The position numbers were made by a program, and so were the translations under genes. A stretch of DNA of 64,000 nt, from positions 66,025 to 130,024 of the forward strand of contig NZ_LMRT01000015.1 of the NCBI RefSeq assembly GCF_001426225.1. Direction: 5' to 3'. This DNA is from Allobosea sp. Leaf344 (GTDB lineage: Bacteria; Pseudomonadota; Alphaproteobacteria; Rhizobiales; Beijerinckiaceae). The notes below the pieces were generated by a model. That model was not told the origin of the DNA and ran no database searches. It was given only the letters and a program-made list of their open reading frames with translations. Below are positions 54,901-63,960 of the stretch, one piece after another (within the stretch, counting starts at the first letter, position 1; every line of letters starts with the position of its first letter).

Positions 54901-55843
54901 CTTGCCCGGCCGTCCCTACATCGTTCCGCTGGACTGGCCGATCGCGCGCGGCGCGCCGCCGCCGCTCCTGTCGATCGCGGCCTTCGCCTCGCCCTGGCCC
55001 GGTGCGCTCGCGGTCTGGCAGGCCGCTGCCGGCGGCGACTTCGCGCTGCTGCGGACCATCGAGACCGCCTCGATCCTCGGCGAGACGCTGACCGAGCTGC
55101 GGCCAGGTCCGCTCTGGCGCAGCGACCGCCACACCGTGCTGGATATCCGCCTGCGCGGCGGCATCCTCGCTTCCGTCCCGCAGGAGGCCGCCTTGGCCGG
55201 CGCCAACGCGCTGGCATTGCTGGACGCTGCCGGCGACATCGAGATCGTGACCGCGGCCCGCGTCGAGCTGATCGGGAACCAGATCTTCCGCCTGTCAGGA
55301 CTGCTGCGCGGGCTCGGGGGTTCGGAAGCTGCCGCGGCACGCGTGCTGCCCGCGGGGTCGCGAATCGTCGTGCTCGACGGCGCGGCTGCGACGCTCACCG
55401 ATCGATTGTCGGATATCGGCCAGCCACGGCGCTATCGCATCGGGCCGGTGCAGCGCGATCCCGCCGATCCCGAAATGGTCGAGCACAGCCTCGTCGCGAC
55501 GGGCCGTGCCCTGCGCCCGCTCTCGCCGGTGCATCCGCGCGCGCGACGGGGCCCGGCCGGCATCGCCATCGGCTGGATCCGCCGCACCCGCTTCGACGGC
55601 GATTCCTGGGAGCTCGAACAGCCGCCTCTGGGGGAGGATAGCGAGGCCTACGAACTGAGCCTCTACGACGGCGCACGCCTGGTGCAAACGCTGGAGACCT
55701 CGACCCCCGGCTGGACCTATGCCGCCGAGCTCGAACTCGCGGATTTCGGCGCGGCACAGCAGGGGCTTTCGCTGGCGATCGCCCAGACAAGCCGGGTGAT
55801 GGGGCGCGGCGAAGAGTGGCGTGGACGGATCAGGATCGCCTGA
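51965..55843 (+). CDS. GTA host-specificity/megatron protein with glycoside-hydrolase-like TIM barrel
   Basis: A 1292-residue baseplate protein equivalent to g15. The N-terminus has glycine-rich helices (GTALGGPIGGALGSALGG), then a phage-tail domain with EGAPIPRIYGRARLGGQ, a GTA TIM-barrel domain at about residues 350-650 (VLYPFIMMD, IGIDFYPPLSDW, WLTEAGIPAVDKG), and a second tail domain with the RPYIVPLDWP region. The C-terminal part probably contacts host receptors. The start ATG is inside the peptidase stop (TGATG). The frame is intact over its full length, the longest gene in the window. Confidence 0.94.
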   Translation: MATLLLQVAGQALGTALGGPIGGALGSALGGIAGAAIDQSLLGQSGAKRVAGPRLKEMTGLAATEGAPIPRIYGRARLGGQLIWATRFEEEARSTIRRSRSGGKSAPAQKTVETSYAYYANLAIGLCEGPISFVRRIWADGRELDRSTLSMRLHRGDAAQSPDPLILAKEGGEAPAYRGLAYVVFERFPLADYGNRIPQFSFEIVRAVAGPAAMLRAVTLIPGAGEFVYEARPVMHEPEPGVSRSLSRNQLFGGADIDASLAQLRALCPKLRRVSLVVSWFGDDLRAGSCSIAPRVELALKPTAGAEWGVAGLGRGEARVVSQIEGRPAFGGTPSDDGVIALIRKLRRDHGLEVVLYPFIMMDVPAGNGLPDPRTGASSQPAFPWRGRITAAGDVAGAVAAFLGSVRPDDFGESDGGITCRKPQEWSFRRLVLHCAALARAAGGVDGFIIGSELVGLTHLRAGEDHPMVSGLIALAQDLRSMLPGTALTYAADWTEYGASVRSGGLDIDFPLDPLWACPAIDAIGIDFYPPLSDWRDTGDHADAAHASGAADLDYLRGRLTAGEAYDWYYPDAAARAAQRRLPITDGAHGKPWIFRPKDLPGWWTNPHLTRRGGAETGPTAFVPGAKPIWLTEAGIPAVDKGANSPNVFPDAHSSEGGLPFFSSGARDDLVQARALEAILSGFDPACAGFVPERNPVHPGSGLRMVDPASIFLWVWDARPFPAFPDLSGIWADGAQYETGHWLNGRLEGASLDRLVGAILADFGLPAADELRIDGFADGYVLDRPMSARAALEPLAALFGFDAVMSGGRLRFHGRGGRVARALSPEDWLPDRDGSPFQLRGAQDTELPCELRLGFSDGQHDYRAAAARSRRLAGASRRETAIETALVTRPAEAHRLADQRLQEIWASRETLEIALSPRCIDLEPGDVVSVPVAGGRRLYRLTSIADSATRRASARAVESAIYEAAAGPAAPPAPRLPPPLPGRPYIVPLDWPIARGAPPPLLSIAAFASPWPGALAVWQAAAGGDFALLRTIETASILGETLTELRPGPLWRSDRHTVLDIRLRGGILASVPQEAALAGANALALLDAAGDIEIVTAARVELIGNQIFRLSGLLRGLGGSEAAAARVLPAGSRIVVLDGAAATLTDRLSDIGQPRRYRIGPVQRDPADPEMVEHSLVATGRALRPLSPVHPRARRGPAGIAIGWIRRTRFDGDSWELEQPPLGEDSEAYELSLYDGARLVQTLETSTPGWTYAAELELADFGAAQQGLSLAIAQTSRVMGRGEEWRGRIRIA

Positions 55844-55899
55844 CCTACACTGCGCGACCATTCATGGCGCGTTCAGTCGGTCGGCACTACCGGAAGGCG

Positions 55900-56208
55900 A
55901 TGATGCCCGTCGAACCTCTCCTTGCCCTCGGTCTGCTGTTTAGCCCGGTGCTGACGGTCGACGATCCCACGCCGATTTCCTGCCTTTCGGCCGAGGAGGT
56001 GCGCGAGGCGGTGGCCGAGAACCGGGTCATGCAGCCGGTCCAGGCCTCCCGCCATGCCCGTGCCGCGGCGCCGGGCGAGGTGCTGCGCATCCGCCTCTGT
56101 CGCCAGGGCGAGGATTACGTCTATGTCGTCACGACGCTGAAGCGCGACGGCCGCGTGGCGCGCGTCACGCTCGAGGGTCATTCGGGCAAGGTCGAGGCGA
56201 TCCGCTGA
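55900..56208 (+). CDS. Small secreted PepSY/FeuN-like protein
   Basis: A 102-residue protein with a signal-like hydrophobic N-terminus (VEPLLALGLLFSPVLTV) and a short periplasmic domain containing CLSAEEVREAVAENRV and DYVYVVTTLKRDGRVARVTLEG, a PepSY-like alpha-beta pattern. Directly downstream lie FeuP- and FeuQ-like genes; in Sinorhizobium a small periplasmic FeuN encoded beside feuPQ restrains the kinase, so a sensor-modulating role is plausible. GGAAGG precedes the ATG at 55900; longer in-frame starts overlap g15. No membership of the GTA is suggested. Confidence 0.72.
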   Translation: MMPVEPLLALGLLFSPVLTVDDPTPISCLSAEEVREAVAENRVMQPVQASRHARAAAPGEVLRIRLCRQGEDYVYVVTTLKRDGRVARVTLEGHSGKVEAIR

Positions 56209-56275
56209 GCCGCATGCGTTCGAGGCTCATGCCACAGCGCGCCGCGCACCAAGCCGCAACAGGAGCTAGCAGACC

Positions 56276-56947
56276 GTGAGATTGCTGGTCGTCGAGGACG
56301 ACAAGGACCTGAACCGCCAGATCGTCACCGCTCTGGAACATGCGGGCTATGCCGTCGACAAGGCCTTCGACGGCGAGGAGGGCCTGTATCTCGGCGAGAC
56401 CGAGCCCTATGACGCTGTGATCCTCGATCTCGGCCTGCCGAAGGTCGACGGCGTCGCGGTTCTCCAGGCCTGGCGCAAGGCGGCGAAGTCGATGCCGGTG
56501 CTGATCCTCACCGCGCGCGATCGCTGGAGCGACAAGGTCTCGGGCTTCGACGCCGGTGCGGACGACTATGTCGTCAAGCCCTTTCACATGGAGGAGCTGC
56601 TGGCCCGGGTACGCGCCCTGCTGCGCCGCGCCGCCGGCCACGCCACCTCCGAGCTGGTCTGCGGTCCGGTCAGGCTCGACACCCGCGCCAGCCGCGTCGT
56701 CGTCGACGGCGCGGCGGTCAAGCTGACCTCGCACGAGTACCGGCTGCTCGCCTATCTCATGCATCACCAGGGCCGCGTCGTCTCCCGGACGGAACTGGTC
56801 GAACATCTCTACGACCAGGATTTCGACCGGGATTCCAATACGATCGAGGTGTTCGTCGGGCGGCTGCGCAAGAAGCTCGGCGTCGACATCATCGAGACCG
56901 TGCGGGGGCTGGGCTACATCGCGGCAGCTGCTCCCGAAAAAGTCTGA
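56276..56947 (+). CDS. feuP: OmpR-family response regulator, FeuP-like
   Basis: A 223-residue regulator: receiver domain (residues 1-118) with acidic pocket EDD at 7-9, phospho-acceptor D51 and K in VVKPF, and a winged-helix DNA-binding domain (residues about 125-218) with TSHEYRLLAYLMHHQGRVVS. The start is GTG with AGGAG ten bases upstream. It is followed by its cognate sensor after eight bases. FeuPQ of Sinorhizobium controls cyclic glucan export and osmoadaptation; that target is inference here, and PhoP-type wording would be equally fair for the fold. Confidence 0.9.
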   Translation: MRLLVVEDDKDLNRQIVTALEHAGYAVDKAFDGEEGLYLGETEPYDAVILDLGLPKVDGVAVLQAWRKAAKSMPVLILTARDRWSDKVSGFDAGADDYVVKPFHMEELLARVRALLRRAAGHATSELVCGPVRLDTRASRVVVDGAAVKLTSHEYRLLAYLMHHQGRVVSRTELVEHLYDQDFDRDSNTIEVFVGRLRKKLGVDIIETVRGLGYIAAAAPEKV

Positions 56948-56955
56948 CGCCGGCC

Positions 56956-58329
56956 ATGCCTCCGAAGTCGCACCGCTATTCCCTGGGCGCGCGACTCTTC
57001 ATGTCGGCGGCGATCTGCTGCGCCTTGGTGCTGGTGCTGGCCGGTGTCGGGCTCACCACCTTCTACCGCCGCTCGGCCGAGCGCGGCTTCGACGAGCGGC
57101 TGAGCGTCTATATCAAGGAGCTGGTCGCGGATCTGGCGGCTCCGCCCGAGACCGAGCGGCAATCGATCGGCGATCTCGGCGAGCCGCGCTTCGACCTGCC
57201 GCTCTCCGGCTGGTACTGGCAGATCATCCGGCTCGACGGCGAGCGCCCCGTGGTCAGGGCCTCGCGCTCCCTGGTCGGCAGCCAGCTGCCCAAGCTGCTC
57301 GACCAGCAGATCCAGCCCAATCCCCGCGGCCTGCGCGAAAGCTACGTCTCCGGCCCCGATGACCGCGCGCTCCGCATACTCGAGCGCGAGATCGATGTCG
57401 GGGAGGATGGCCGCTTCACCGTCGCCGTCGCCGCCCCTGCCGACGAGATCGCCGAAGACATCCGCGATTTCCGCATCGCGCTGACCATGACCTTCCTGCT
57501 GCTCGGCCTGGCGCTCGTCGCCTCGACCATCCTGCAGGTGCGCTTCGGGCTGCGGCCGCTGGTGCGGCTGCGCGCCGCGGTCGGCGCCGTGCGCACCGGA
57601 GACAACCCCCGCATCGTCGGCAATTACCCGCCCGATCTCGCCCCGCTGGCGGGCGAGCTGAACCTCCTGATCGACGCCAATCGCGAGATCCTGGAGCGCG
57701 CCCGCACGCAGGTCGGCAACCTCGCCCATGCGCTGAAGACACCGCTCAGCGTGATGCAGAACGAGGCGGCGGGCGACGGGCCGCTGCCCCAGATCGTCAA
57801 GACGCAGACCGCCATCATGCGCGACCAGGTGCAATATTACCTCGACCGCGCCCGGGCCGCGGCGCTGAGCGGCGCGCTCGGCGGTGCGACCGAGATCGCG
57901 CCCTCGCTGGACGCGCTGATCCGCACCTTCGAGAAGATCGCCCAGGGGCGCGGCATCAGCGGGCATCAGGAGGTCGCCGCGGGCCTGCGCTTTCGCGGGG
58001 AAAAGCAGGATTTCGAGGAGATGCTGGGCAATCTGCTCGACAACGCCTTCAAATGGGCGCGCTCCCGCGTCGAGGTCAGCGTCGCGCCGCCGGCGCCGGG
58101 CCAGCCCGGCCTGCTCACCCTGCTGATCGACGATGACGGGCAGGGGCTGCCGGCCGATGCCATCGCCGAGGTGATGAAGCGCGGCCGCAGGCTCGACGAG
58201 ACCACCCCCGGCTCGGGGCTCGGCCTGTCGATCGTCGTCGAACTGGCCAAGCTCTATGGCGGCGAGCTGACCCTGCAGCCATCGCCCCTCGGCGGTCTGC
58301 GCGCACGCCTGACCCTTCCCGCCCTTTGA
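56956..58329 (+). CDS. feuQ: Sensor histidine kinase, FeuQ-like
   Basis: A 457-residue membrane kinase. Two membrane helices (about residues 15-35 and 172-194) bracket a periplasmic sensor domain. HAMP-type and dimerisation helices lead to the H-box NLAHALKTPLSV with H258, then N-box NLLDNAFKWA, and G-boxes DDDGQGLP and GSGLGLSIV. The ATP-binding domain ends at the C-terminus. The periplasmic domain would contact the small FeuN-like protein. It is cotranscribed with feuP. Confidence 0.91.
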   Translation: MPPKSHRYSLGARLFMSAAICCALVLVLAGVGLTTFYRRSAERGFDERLSVYIKELVADLAAPPETERQSIGDLGEPRFDLPLSGWYWQIIRLDGERPVVRASRSLVGSQLPKLLDQQIQPNPRGLRESYVSGPDDRALRILEREIDVGEDGRFTVAVAAPADEIAEDIRDFRIALTMTFLLLGLALVASTILQVRFGLRPLVRLRAAVGAVRTGDNPRIVGNYPPDLAPLAGELNLLIDANREILERARTQVGNLAHALKTPLSVMQNEAAGDGPLPQIVKTQTAIMRDQVQYYLDRARAAALSGALGGATEIAPSLDALIRTFEKIAQGRGISGHQEVAAGLRFRGEKQDFEEMLGNLLDNAFKWARSRVEVSVAPPAPGQPGLLTLLIDDDGQGLPADAIAEVMKRGRRLDETTPGSGLGLSIVVELAKLYGGELTLQPSPLGGLRARLTLPAL

Positions 58330-58417
58330 CGGCGAGCCTCATCTTGAATAGGCCACGTGACCCTTTGTCGCCACGACGGGGCATGATGCCGAGCCCGCGA
58401 TTGAGTATGTAACGTCC

Positions 58418-59542
58418 ATGCTGATCTGGATCATCTTCGCGGCGATGACGGGAGCTGTCGTATTCGCGCTGCTATGGCCGCTCAACCGCGGCCCGCGCGA
58501 GGCTTTCGCCGATACGGCGGATGCGGCCAGCCTCTATAGGGCGCAGCTCGGCGAGATCGATCGCGACGTCGCGCGCGCGCTCATCGCCCCGGCCGAGGCC
58601 GAAGCCGCCAAGGCCGAGGCGGCCCGGCGCCTGCTGCGCGCCGCGGGGGACGAGGTCGGCGCGGCCGGCGAGACCGAGGCGTCGCTGCGCCGCCGGCGGG
58701 CCAGCTCCGCGCTGGCGCTCTCCTGCGTGCCGCTGCTCGCTCTGCTGGTCTATGGCGCCTTCGGCTCGCCCAACGCGCCCGATCTGCCGCTCTCAGCGCG
58801 AATTGAGAAGGAACCGTCGCGGCAGGATTTCGCGATGTCGCTGGCGCGGATCGAGGCGCATCTCGCCGCCAACCCTGCCGATGGCCGCGGCTGGTCGGTG
58901 CTGGCGCCGGTCTATCTCCGGCAGGGCCGCTTCGAGGACGCCGCGCGCGCCTTCGCCTCCGCCATCCGTCACGGGCAGGACGGGGCGGAGATGTTCGCGG
59001 GGCAGGGCGAGGCGCAGATTCTGGCCGCCGGCGGCGTGGTGACGGCCGCGGCGCGCGAGAGCCTGAGCGAAGCGGTGCGGCGCGATCCCCGCAACCCGCG
59101 GGCGCGGTTCTTCCTCGCGATCGGGCAGGAGCAGGACGGCGATCTCCCCGGTGCGGCCGCCGCCCTGCGTGCGCTCTTGCAGGAGGCGCCTCCCGGCGCG
59201 GAATGGACCGAGACGGTGCGGCAGCGGCTGCAATCCCTGCCGGGCACAGGGCCAGGCGCGCCGGGCGACGACCCGGCCGAGGCCATCGCGAAACTCCCCT
59301 CCGGCGCTCAGCAGGAGGCGATCCGCGGCATGGTCGACGGGCTCGCGGCGCGGCTGCGCGACGGTGGCGGCAGCGCGGCCGAATGGGGCCGGCTGATCCG
59401 CTCGCAGCTCGTGCTGGGAGATCGCGACGCGGCCGCTTCCTCCCTGCGGACGGCACGCGAGCGGCTCGCGCAGGATGCGGCTGCGCTGACGCAGATCAAT
59501 GCGCTGGCCGCCGAGCTCGGGCTCAAGGACGCCACCCCATGA
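58418..59542 (+). CDS. ccmI: Cytochrome c maturation protein CcmI (CycH)
   Basis: A 374-residue membrane protein. Two N-terminal hydrophobic helices (about residues 1-24 and 95-115) are separated by a cytoplasmic leucine-zipper-like stretch, and the periplasmic part holds tetratricopeptide-type repeats ([28 protein letters not shown] region). It presents apocytochrome c to the CcmFH haem ligation complex. The stop overlaps ccmE by four bases. Position at the head of ccmIEFH is standard for rhizobia (cycHJKL). Confidence 0.92.
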   Translation: MLIWIIFAAMTGAVVFALLWPLNRGPREAFADTADAASLYRAQLGEIDRDVARALIAPAEAEAAKAEAARRLLRAAGDEVGAAGETEASLRRRRASSALALSCVPLLALLVYGAFGSPNAPDLPLSARIEKEPSRQDFAMSLARIEAHLAANPADGRGWSVLAPVYLRQGRFEDAARAFASAIRHGQDGAEMFAGQGEAQILAAGGVVTAAARESLSEAVRRDPRNPRARFFLAIGQEQDGDLPGAAAALRALLQEAPPGAEWTETVRQRLQSLPGTGPGAPGDDPAEAIAKLPSGAQQEAIRGMVDGLAARLRDGGGSAAEWGRLIRSQLVLGDRDAAASSLRTARERLAQDAAALTQINALAAELGLKDATP

Positions 59543-60051
59543 CGGCGCTCGATCCCACACGGTCCGGACCTGCCAGGCGCAGGATGACGCGCAAGCAGAA
59601 ACGGCTCGCCATGCTGGCCGCCGGCGGGCTGGTGCTCGCCATCGCCGCGGCCCTGGTCCTTGTCGCCATGCGCGACACCATCGTCTTCTTCTACGGCCCC
59701 ACGGAGATCGCGGAGAAGGGCATCGCGCCCGGCACCCGCATGCGTCTGGGCGGGCTCGTCGAGAAGGGCTCGGTGCAGAAGGGCCCGGGGCAGCGCGTCG
59801 TCTTTTCCGTCACCGACAGCAAGAGCACCGTCAAGGTCAGCTATGAGGGGCTGCTGCCCGATCTGTTCCGCGAGGGGCAGGGGGTGGTGACCGAGGGCGT
59901 GTTCGAGGGCGGATCCAGCTTCCGCGCCGATTCCGTGCTGGCCAAGCATGACGAAACCTATATGCCGCGGGAGGTCGCGGACACGCTGAAGAAGCAGGGG
60001 CACTGGCAGCCGGGCGAGGCGCCCGCCCCATCCGCACCGGCCAAACGGTGA
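59539..60051 (+). CDS. ccmE: Cytochrome c maturation haem chaperone CcmE (CycJ)
   Basis: A 170-residue periplasmic haem chaperone anchored by one N-terminal helix (about residues 23-44). The OB-fold core has [12 protein letters not shown] and ends in [10 protein letters not shown] with the haem-binding H137 and Y141. The C-terminus is disordered. It carries haem from CcmC to CcmF. The ATG at 59539 overlaps ccmI; a second ATG at 59584 preceded by GCAGG would give the common MTRKQKRL start. Confidence 0.94.
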   Translation: MTALDPTRSGPARRRMTRKQKRLAMLAAGGLVLAIAAALVLVAMRDTIVFFYGPTEIAEKGIAPGTRMRLGGLVEKGSVQKGPGQRVVFSVTDSKSTVKVSYEGLLPDLFREGQGVVTEGVFEGGSSFRADSVLAKHDETYMPREVADTLKKQGHWQPGEAPAPSAPAKR

Positions 60052-60058
60052 GGCGCGC

Positions 60059-62047
60059 ATGATCGTCGAAATCGGCCATTTCGCGCTCGCATTGGCGCTC
60101 GGCGTCGCCGTCGTGCAGTCGGTCGTGCCGCTATGGGGCGTGGCCCGCCAGGATCGGGCGCTCGCCGGGGTCGGCCAGGCGGCCGCGCTCGCGAGTTTCC
60201 TGCTGGTCTGCCTGGCCTTCGCGGCGCTGACCCTCTCCTATCTGCGCTCGGATTTCTCCGTCGAGAACGTCGTCGCCAACTCTCATTCGACGCAGCCGCT
60301 GATCTACAAGATCACCTCCGTCTGGGGGAATCACGAAGGGTCGATGCTGCTCTGGGTGCTGATCCTGACGCTGTTCGGCGCGCTGGTCGCCTTGTCGCGG
60401 CGGTCCCTGCCGGAGCGGCTGCGGGCGGGTACGCTCGCCGCCCAGGGCATGGTGACGGTGGCCTTCCTGGCGTTCACCCTGCTGACCTCGAACCCGTTCC
60501 GCCGCATGCTGCCCGCCCCCGCCGAGGGGCAGGACCTCAACCCGCTCCTGCAGGATCTCGGCCTCGCGATCCACCCGCCGCTGCTCTATGTCGGCTATGT
60601 CGGCTTCTCCATCACCTATGCCTTCGCCGTCGCGGCGCTGATCGACGGGCGGATCGACGCGGTCTGGGCGCGGGCGGTGCGGCCCTGGACGCTGCTGGCC
60701 TGGGTCTTCCTGACGCTGGGCATCGCGATGGGCTCCTATTGGGCCTATTACGAGCTCGGCTGGGGCGGCTGGTGGTTCTGGGACCCGGTCGAGAACGCCT
60801 CGCTGATGCCCTGGCTCGCCGGGACCGCGCTGATCCATTCGACGGTGGTGATGGAGAAGCGCGACGCGCTCAAGGTCTGGACCATCCTCCTGGCTATCCT
60901 GACCTTCTCGCTGTCGCTGCTCGGCACCTTCATCGTCCGCTCCGGCGTGCTCACCTCGGTGCATTCCTTCGCCACCGATCCGGCGCGCGGCCTGTTCATC
61001 CTGATCATCCTCGTCGTCTTCGTCGGCGGATCGCTGGCGCTCTTCGCCTGGCGCGCGCCGCTGCTGCGCCAGGGCGGCATCTTCGCCCCCGTCTCGCGCG
61101 AGGGCGCGCTGGTGGTGAACAACGTCTTCATCGCCACCTCCTGCGCCACCGTCTTCATCGGCACGCTCTACCCTCTGGCGCTGGAGATGATCACCGGCGA
61201 CAAGATCTCGGTTGGCCCGCCCTTCTTCAACGCCACCTTCATCCCGCTGCTGGTGCCCTTGCTGCTGCTGCTCCCGATCGGCCAGTCGCTGGCCTGGAAG
61301 CGCGGCGACCTGCTGGGCGCGGCCCAGCGCACCATGCTGGCCTTCGCCATCGCCATCGCCGTGACGGTGATCGTCTTCGCGATCCGCTGGGGCGGCCCGG
61401 TCCTGGCGCCGCTCGGCGTCGGGCTCGGCGTCTTCCTCATCGCCGGCGCGGCCTTCGACCTCGGCGAGCGGATCATGGCGCGGGCCAGCGGGCTGCCGGC
61501 GATCTGGGCGCGCGCCGTCGGCCTGCCCCGCTCGGCCTGGGGCACGGCGCTCGCCCATGCCGGCGTCGGCATCAGCGTCATCGGCATCGCCGCCACGGCC
61601 TGGAGCACCGAGGCGATCGGCGTGCTGCGGCCCGGCGACAGCCTGACGAGCGGGCGCTACAGGGTGACGCTGGAATCGGTCACGCCGCGCACGGGCCCGA
61701 ACTTCCGCGCCGAGGTGGCCCGCTTCAGCCTCGCATCCGGTGACCGGGTGCTGCTGCCGGTCGAGGCGGCCAAGCGCCTCTATATCGCCCGCAACATGCC
61801 GACGACGGAAGCCGGCATCCGCACCGACGGTCTGAGCCAGGCCTATGTCAGCCTGGGCGAGCCGCAGGGCGACGGCAGCATCGCCGTCAGGCTCTACGAC
61901 AAGCCGCTGGTGCTGCTGATCTGGATCGGCGCGCTGGTCATGGCGTTCGGCGGCGGGCTCTCGCTGACCGACCGGCGCTTCCGACTCGCCGCCCCGCGCC
62001 GCCGTGCCGCAGTTGTGCCGCAGGCCGCGGCCCAGCCGGCGGAGTGA
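60059..62047 (+). CDS. ccmF: Haem lyase subunit CcmF (CycK)
   Basis: A 662-residue polytopic membrane protein with about 14 helices. The haem-handling WGGWWFWDPVEN motif starts at residue 235, and conserved histidines lie in the surrounding loops (for example NHEGSMLLWVL and HSFATDP). It ligates haem to apocytochrome c with CcmI and CcmH. It starts seven bases after ccmE. Length and motifs are typical. Confidence 0.95.
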   Translation: MIVEIGHFALALALGVAVVQSVVPLWGVARQDRALAGVGQAAALASFLLVCLAFAALTLSYLRSDFSVENVVANSHSTQPLIYKITSVWGNHEGSMLLWVLILTLFGALVALSRRSLPERLRAGTLAAQGMVTVAFLAFTLLTSNPFRRMLPAPAEGQDLNPLLQDLGLAIHPPLLYVGYVGFSITYAFAVAALIDGRIDAVWARAVRPWTLLAWVFLTLGIAMGSYWAYYELGWGGWWFWDPVENASLMPWLAGTALIHSTVVMEKRDALKVWTILLAILTFSLSLLGTFIVRSGVLTSVHSFATDPARGLFILIILVVFVGGSLALFAWRAPLLRQGGIFAPVSREGALVVNNVFIATSCATVFIGTLYPLALEMITGDKISVGPPFFNATFIPLLVPLLLLLPIGQSLAWKRGDLLGAAQRTMLAFAIAIAVTVIVFAIRWGGPVLAPLGVGLGVFLIAGAAFDLGERIMARASGLPAIWARAVGLPRSAWGTALAHAGVGISVIGIAATAWSTEAIGVLRPGDSLTSGRYRVTLESVTPRTGPNFRAEVARFSLASGDRVLLPVEAAKRLYIARNMPTTEAGIRTDGLSQAYVSLGEPQGDGSIAVRLYDKPLVLLIWIGALVMAFGGGLSLTDRRFRLAAPRRRAAVVPQAAAQPAE

Positions 62048-62052
62048 GCGAC

Positions 62053-62517
62053 ATGCGCCATCTCCTCGTCGCGATCTGCCTGTGCCTCGGCCTCAGCGGC
62101 CCCGCTCTGGCCGTGCAGCCCGGGGAGGTGCTGCGCGATTCGGCGCTGGAACAGCGCGCGCGGCAGATTTCCTCCGGGCTGCGCTGCCTGGTCTGCCAGA
62201 ACCAGTCGATCGACGATTCCGACGCGCCGCTAGCCAAGGATCTGCGCGTGCTGGTGCGCGAGCGCCTGGTCGCCGGCGACAGCGACGCCGCCGTGAAGTC
62301 CTTCGTGGTGGCGCGCTATGGCGATTTCGTGCTGCTCAGCCCGCCGGTGAACCTGCGCACCATCGGTCTCTGGGCGGCGCCCTTCCTGATCCTGCTTCTG
62401 GGACTGGCCTTCATCTGGCGGCGTGCCCGCGCCTTGCCGGCGCTGCCCGCCTCGCCCGCGCCGCTGACGCCCGAGGAACGGGCGAGGCTCGAGACGCTGA
62501 CCGGCGCCCGCGACTAA
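62053..62517 (+). CDS. ccmH: Cytochrome c maturation thiol protein CcmH (CycL)
   Basis: A 154-residue membrane-anchored periplasmic protein. After a signal peptide (about residues 1-20), the redox motif RCLVCQN at residues 44-50 has C45 and C48, which reduce the apocytochrome CXXCH thiols. A C-terminal membrane helix at about 103-120 anchors it. GGAG precedes the ATG at 62053; a GTG three codons upstream is an alternative and would overlap ccmF. Last gene of the ccmIEFH set; ccmABCDG are outside the window. Confidence 0.93.
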   Translation: MRHLLVAICLCLGLSGPALAVQPGEVLRDSALEQRARQISSGLRCLVCQNQSIDDSDAPLAKDLRVLVRERLVAGDSDAAVKSFVVARYGDFVLLSPPVNLRTIGLWAAPFLILLLGLAFIWRRARALPALPASPAPLTPEERARLETLTGARD

Positions 62518-62713
62518 GACCGCCGTTCAGATCGAGGCGCCGCAGGCGCTGAACATGTCCCCGCGCAGAGCGGGCCCCGAGCGCGCGTGCCAGTCCCGTC
62601 AACGCTCACCTTACGAAACCGTCATCTTCGGGCGAAATCCGCGTAAGGCGGCTGGGGTCATGGTCCGTCTCACCGGCGGGACGAGCCCGCCACGATCTTT
62701 CGAGGTTAGCGAC

Positions 62714-63901
62714 ATGACGACACCCAGGACTTCCAGGTCAATTCTGAAGCGCGGCGTGATGATCGCAGGCGCGGCTACCATCGGGATCGGCCTCGCGGCC
62801 GGCATCGCCGACGGTGCGCTGAAGCTCGACCACCCGGCCTTCGCCCAGCCGATCCAGCTCTCCGGCGTCCAGTCCCAGCTCCCGAGCTTCGCCGACATGG
62901 TCGACAAGGTGAAGCCGGCCGTCGTCTCGGTCCGGGTCAAGACGCGCCTGGTCGCCGAAAACGGCGGCGGGGAAGGCGGCATCGAGGGGCTTCCGCCCGG
63001 CCATCCGCTGGAGCGCTTCTTCCGCCGCTTCGAGGAGGAGGAGCGCGGCATGCGTCCGGGCCGCCCGCAGCCGCGCCAGGGCATGTCGCAGGGCTCTGGC
63101 TTCTTCGTCAGCCAGGACGGCTATGTCGTGACCAACAACCACGTCGTCCAGAACGCGGACGAGGTGCAGCTCGTGACCAATGACGGCAAGACTTTGAACG
63201 CCAAGGTCATCGGCACCGATCCGCGCACCGATCTCGCGCTGCTCAAGGTCAGCGACGGCGGCAATTACCCCTTCGTCCAGCTCTCCCAGGCCAAGCCGCG
63301 CATCGGCGACTGGGTGCTGGCGGTCGGTAACCCCTTCGGCCTCGGCGGCACGGTCACCGCGGGCATCGTCTCGGCCCAGGGCCGCGACATCGGCTCCGGC
63401 CCCTATGACGATTATCTGCAGATCGATGCGGCGGTGAACCGCGGCAATTCCGGCGGCCCCACCTTCAACCAGAATGGCGAGGTCGTCGGCGTCAACACCG
63501 CGATCTTCTCGCCCTCCGGCGGCAATGTCGGCATCGCCTTCGCGATCCCGGCCTCCACCGTGAACCAGGTGGTCGAGGCGCTGAAGAAGGACGGCAAGGT
63601 GGCGCGCGGCTATATCGGCGTGCAGATCCAGCCGGTGACCGACGAGGTCGCCGATGCGATCGGCCTCAAGCAGGCGCAGGGGGCTCTCGTGGCCAGCGCC
63701 GAGCGCAACAGCCCCGCCGCCAAGGCCGGCATCCGGCGCGGCGACACGATCCTCGCGCTCAACGGCGAGAAGATCAGCGATGCGCGCGAGCTCTCCCGCC
63801 GCGTGGCGCTGCTGCCCCCCGGCAGCAAGGCCAGGATCACCGTCTGGCGCGACGGGCAGGAGCGCGAGCTGAGCTTCGAGGTCGGCCGCCTGCCTTCCTG
63901 A
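62714..63901 (+). CDS. degP: Do-type periplasmic serine protease with a single PDZ domain
   Basis: A 395-residue HtrA protease. An N-terminal membrane/signal helix is followed by the protease domain with H143 in TNNHVVQ, D173 in DPRTDLALL and S246 in GNSGGP, and an LA-loop insert (GMRPGRPQPRQG). One PDZ domain occupies about residues 305-390. Usual DegP proteins have two PDZ domains and about 500 residues; this one ends after the first, and a strong terminator follows, so it is not a truncated assembly. Downstream of ccm genes is the usual rhizobial degP position. It would degrade or fold misfolded envelope proteins. Confidence 0.92.
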   Translation: MTTPRTSRSILKRGVMIAGAATIGIGLAAGIADGALKLDHPAFAQPIQLSGVQSQLPSFADMVDKVKPAVVSVRVKTRLVAENGGGEGGIEGLPPGHPLERFFRRFEEEERGMRPGRPQPRQGMSQGSGFFVSQDGYVVTNNHVVQNADEVQLVTNDGKTLNAKVIGTDPRTDLALLKVSDGGNYPFVQLSQAKPRIGDWVLAVGNPFGLGGTVTAGIVSAQGRDIGSGPYDDYLQIDAAVNRGNSGGPTFNQNGEVVGVNTAIFSPSGGNVGIAFAIPASTVNQVVEALKKDGKVARGYIGVQIQPVTDEVADAIGLKQAQGALVASAERNSPAAKAGIRRGDTILALNGEKISDARELSRRVALLPPGSKARITVWRDGQERELSFEVGRLPS

Positions 63902-63960
63902 GTTGCGGGGCGCCGCGCCAGTCTCCTGTCGCCCCCAGCCTGGCGCACGCCTTTGCTGCG

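Larger units (their letters stand above)
40238..55843 (+). mobile_element. Gene transfer agent structural cluster (RcGTA-like, domesticated prophage)
   Basis: Seventeen GTA genes in the order of the Rhodobacter capsulatus GTA run rightward: small and large terminase, portal, small membrane protein, an extra basic 60-residue protein, prohead protease, capsid, adaptor, stopper, tail terminator, tail tube, two tail chaperones, tape measure, and four baseplate/hub proteins. There is no integrase, repressor, replication gene or lysis gene, as expected of a GTA rather than a phage. Two antisense protease genes (45321-46987) interrupt it. All reading frames look intact, so particles are plausible if regulators such as GafA and CtrA are encoded elsewhere. 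Confidence 0.93.
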
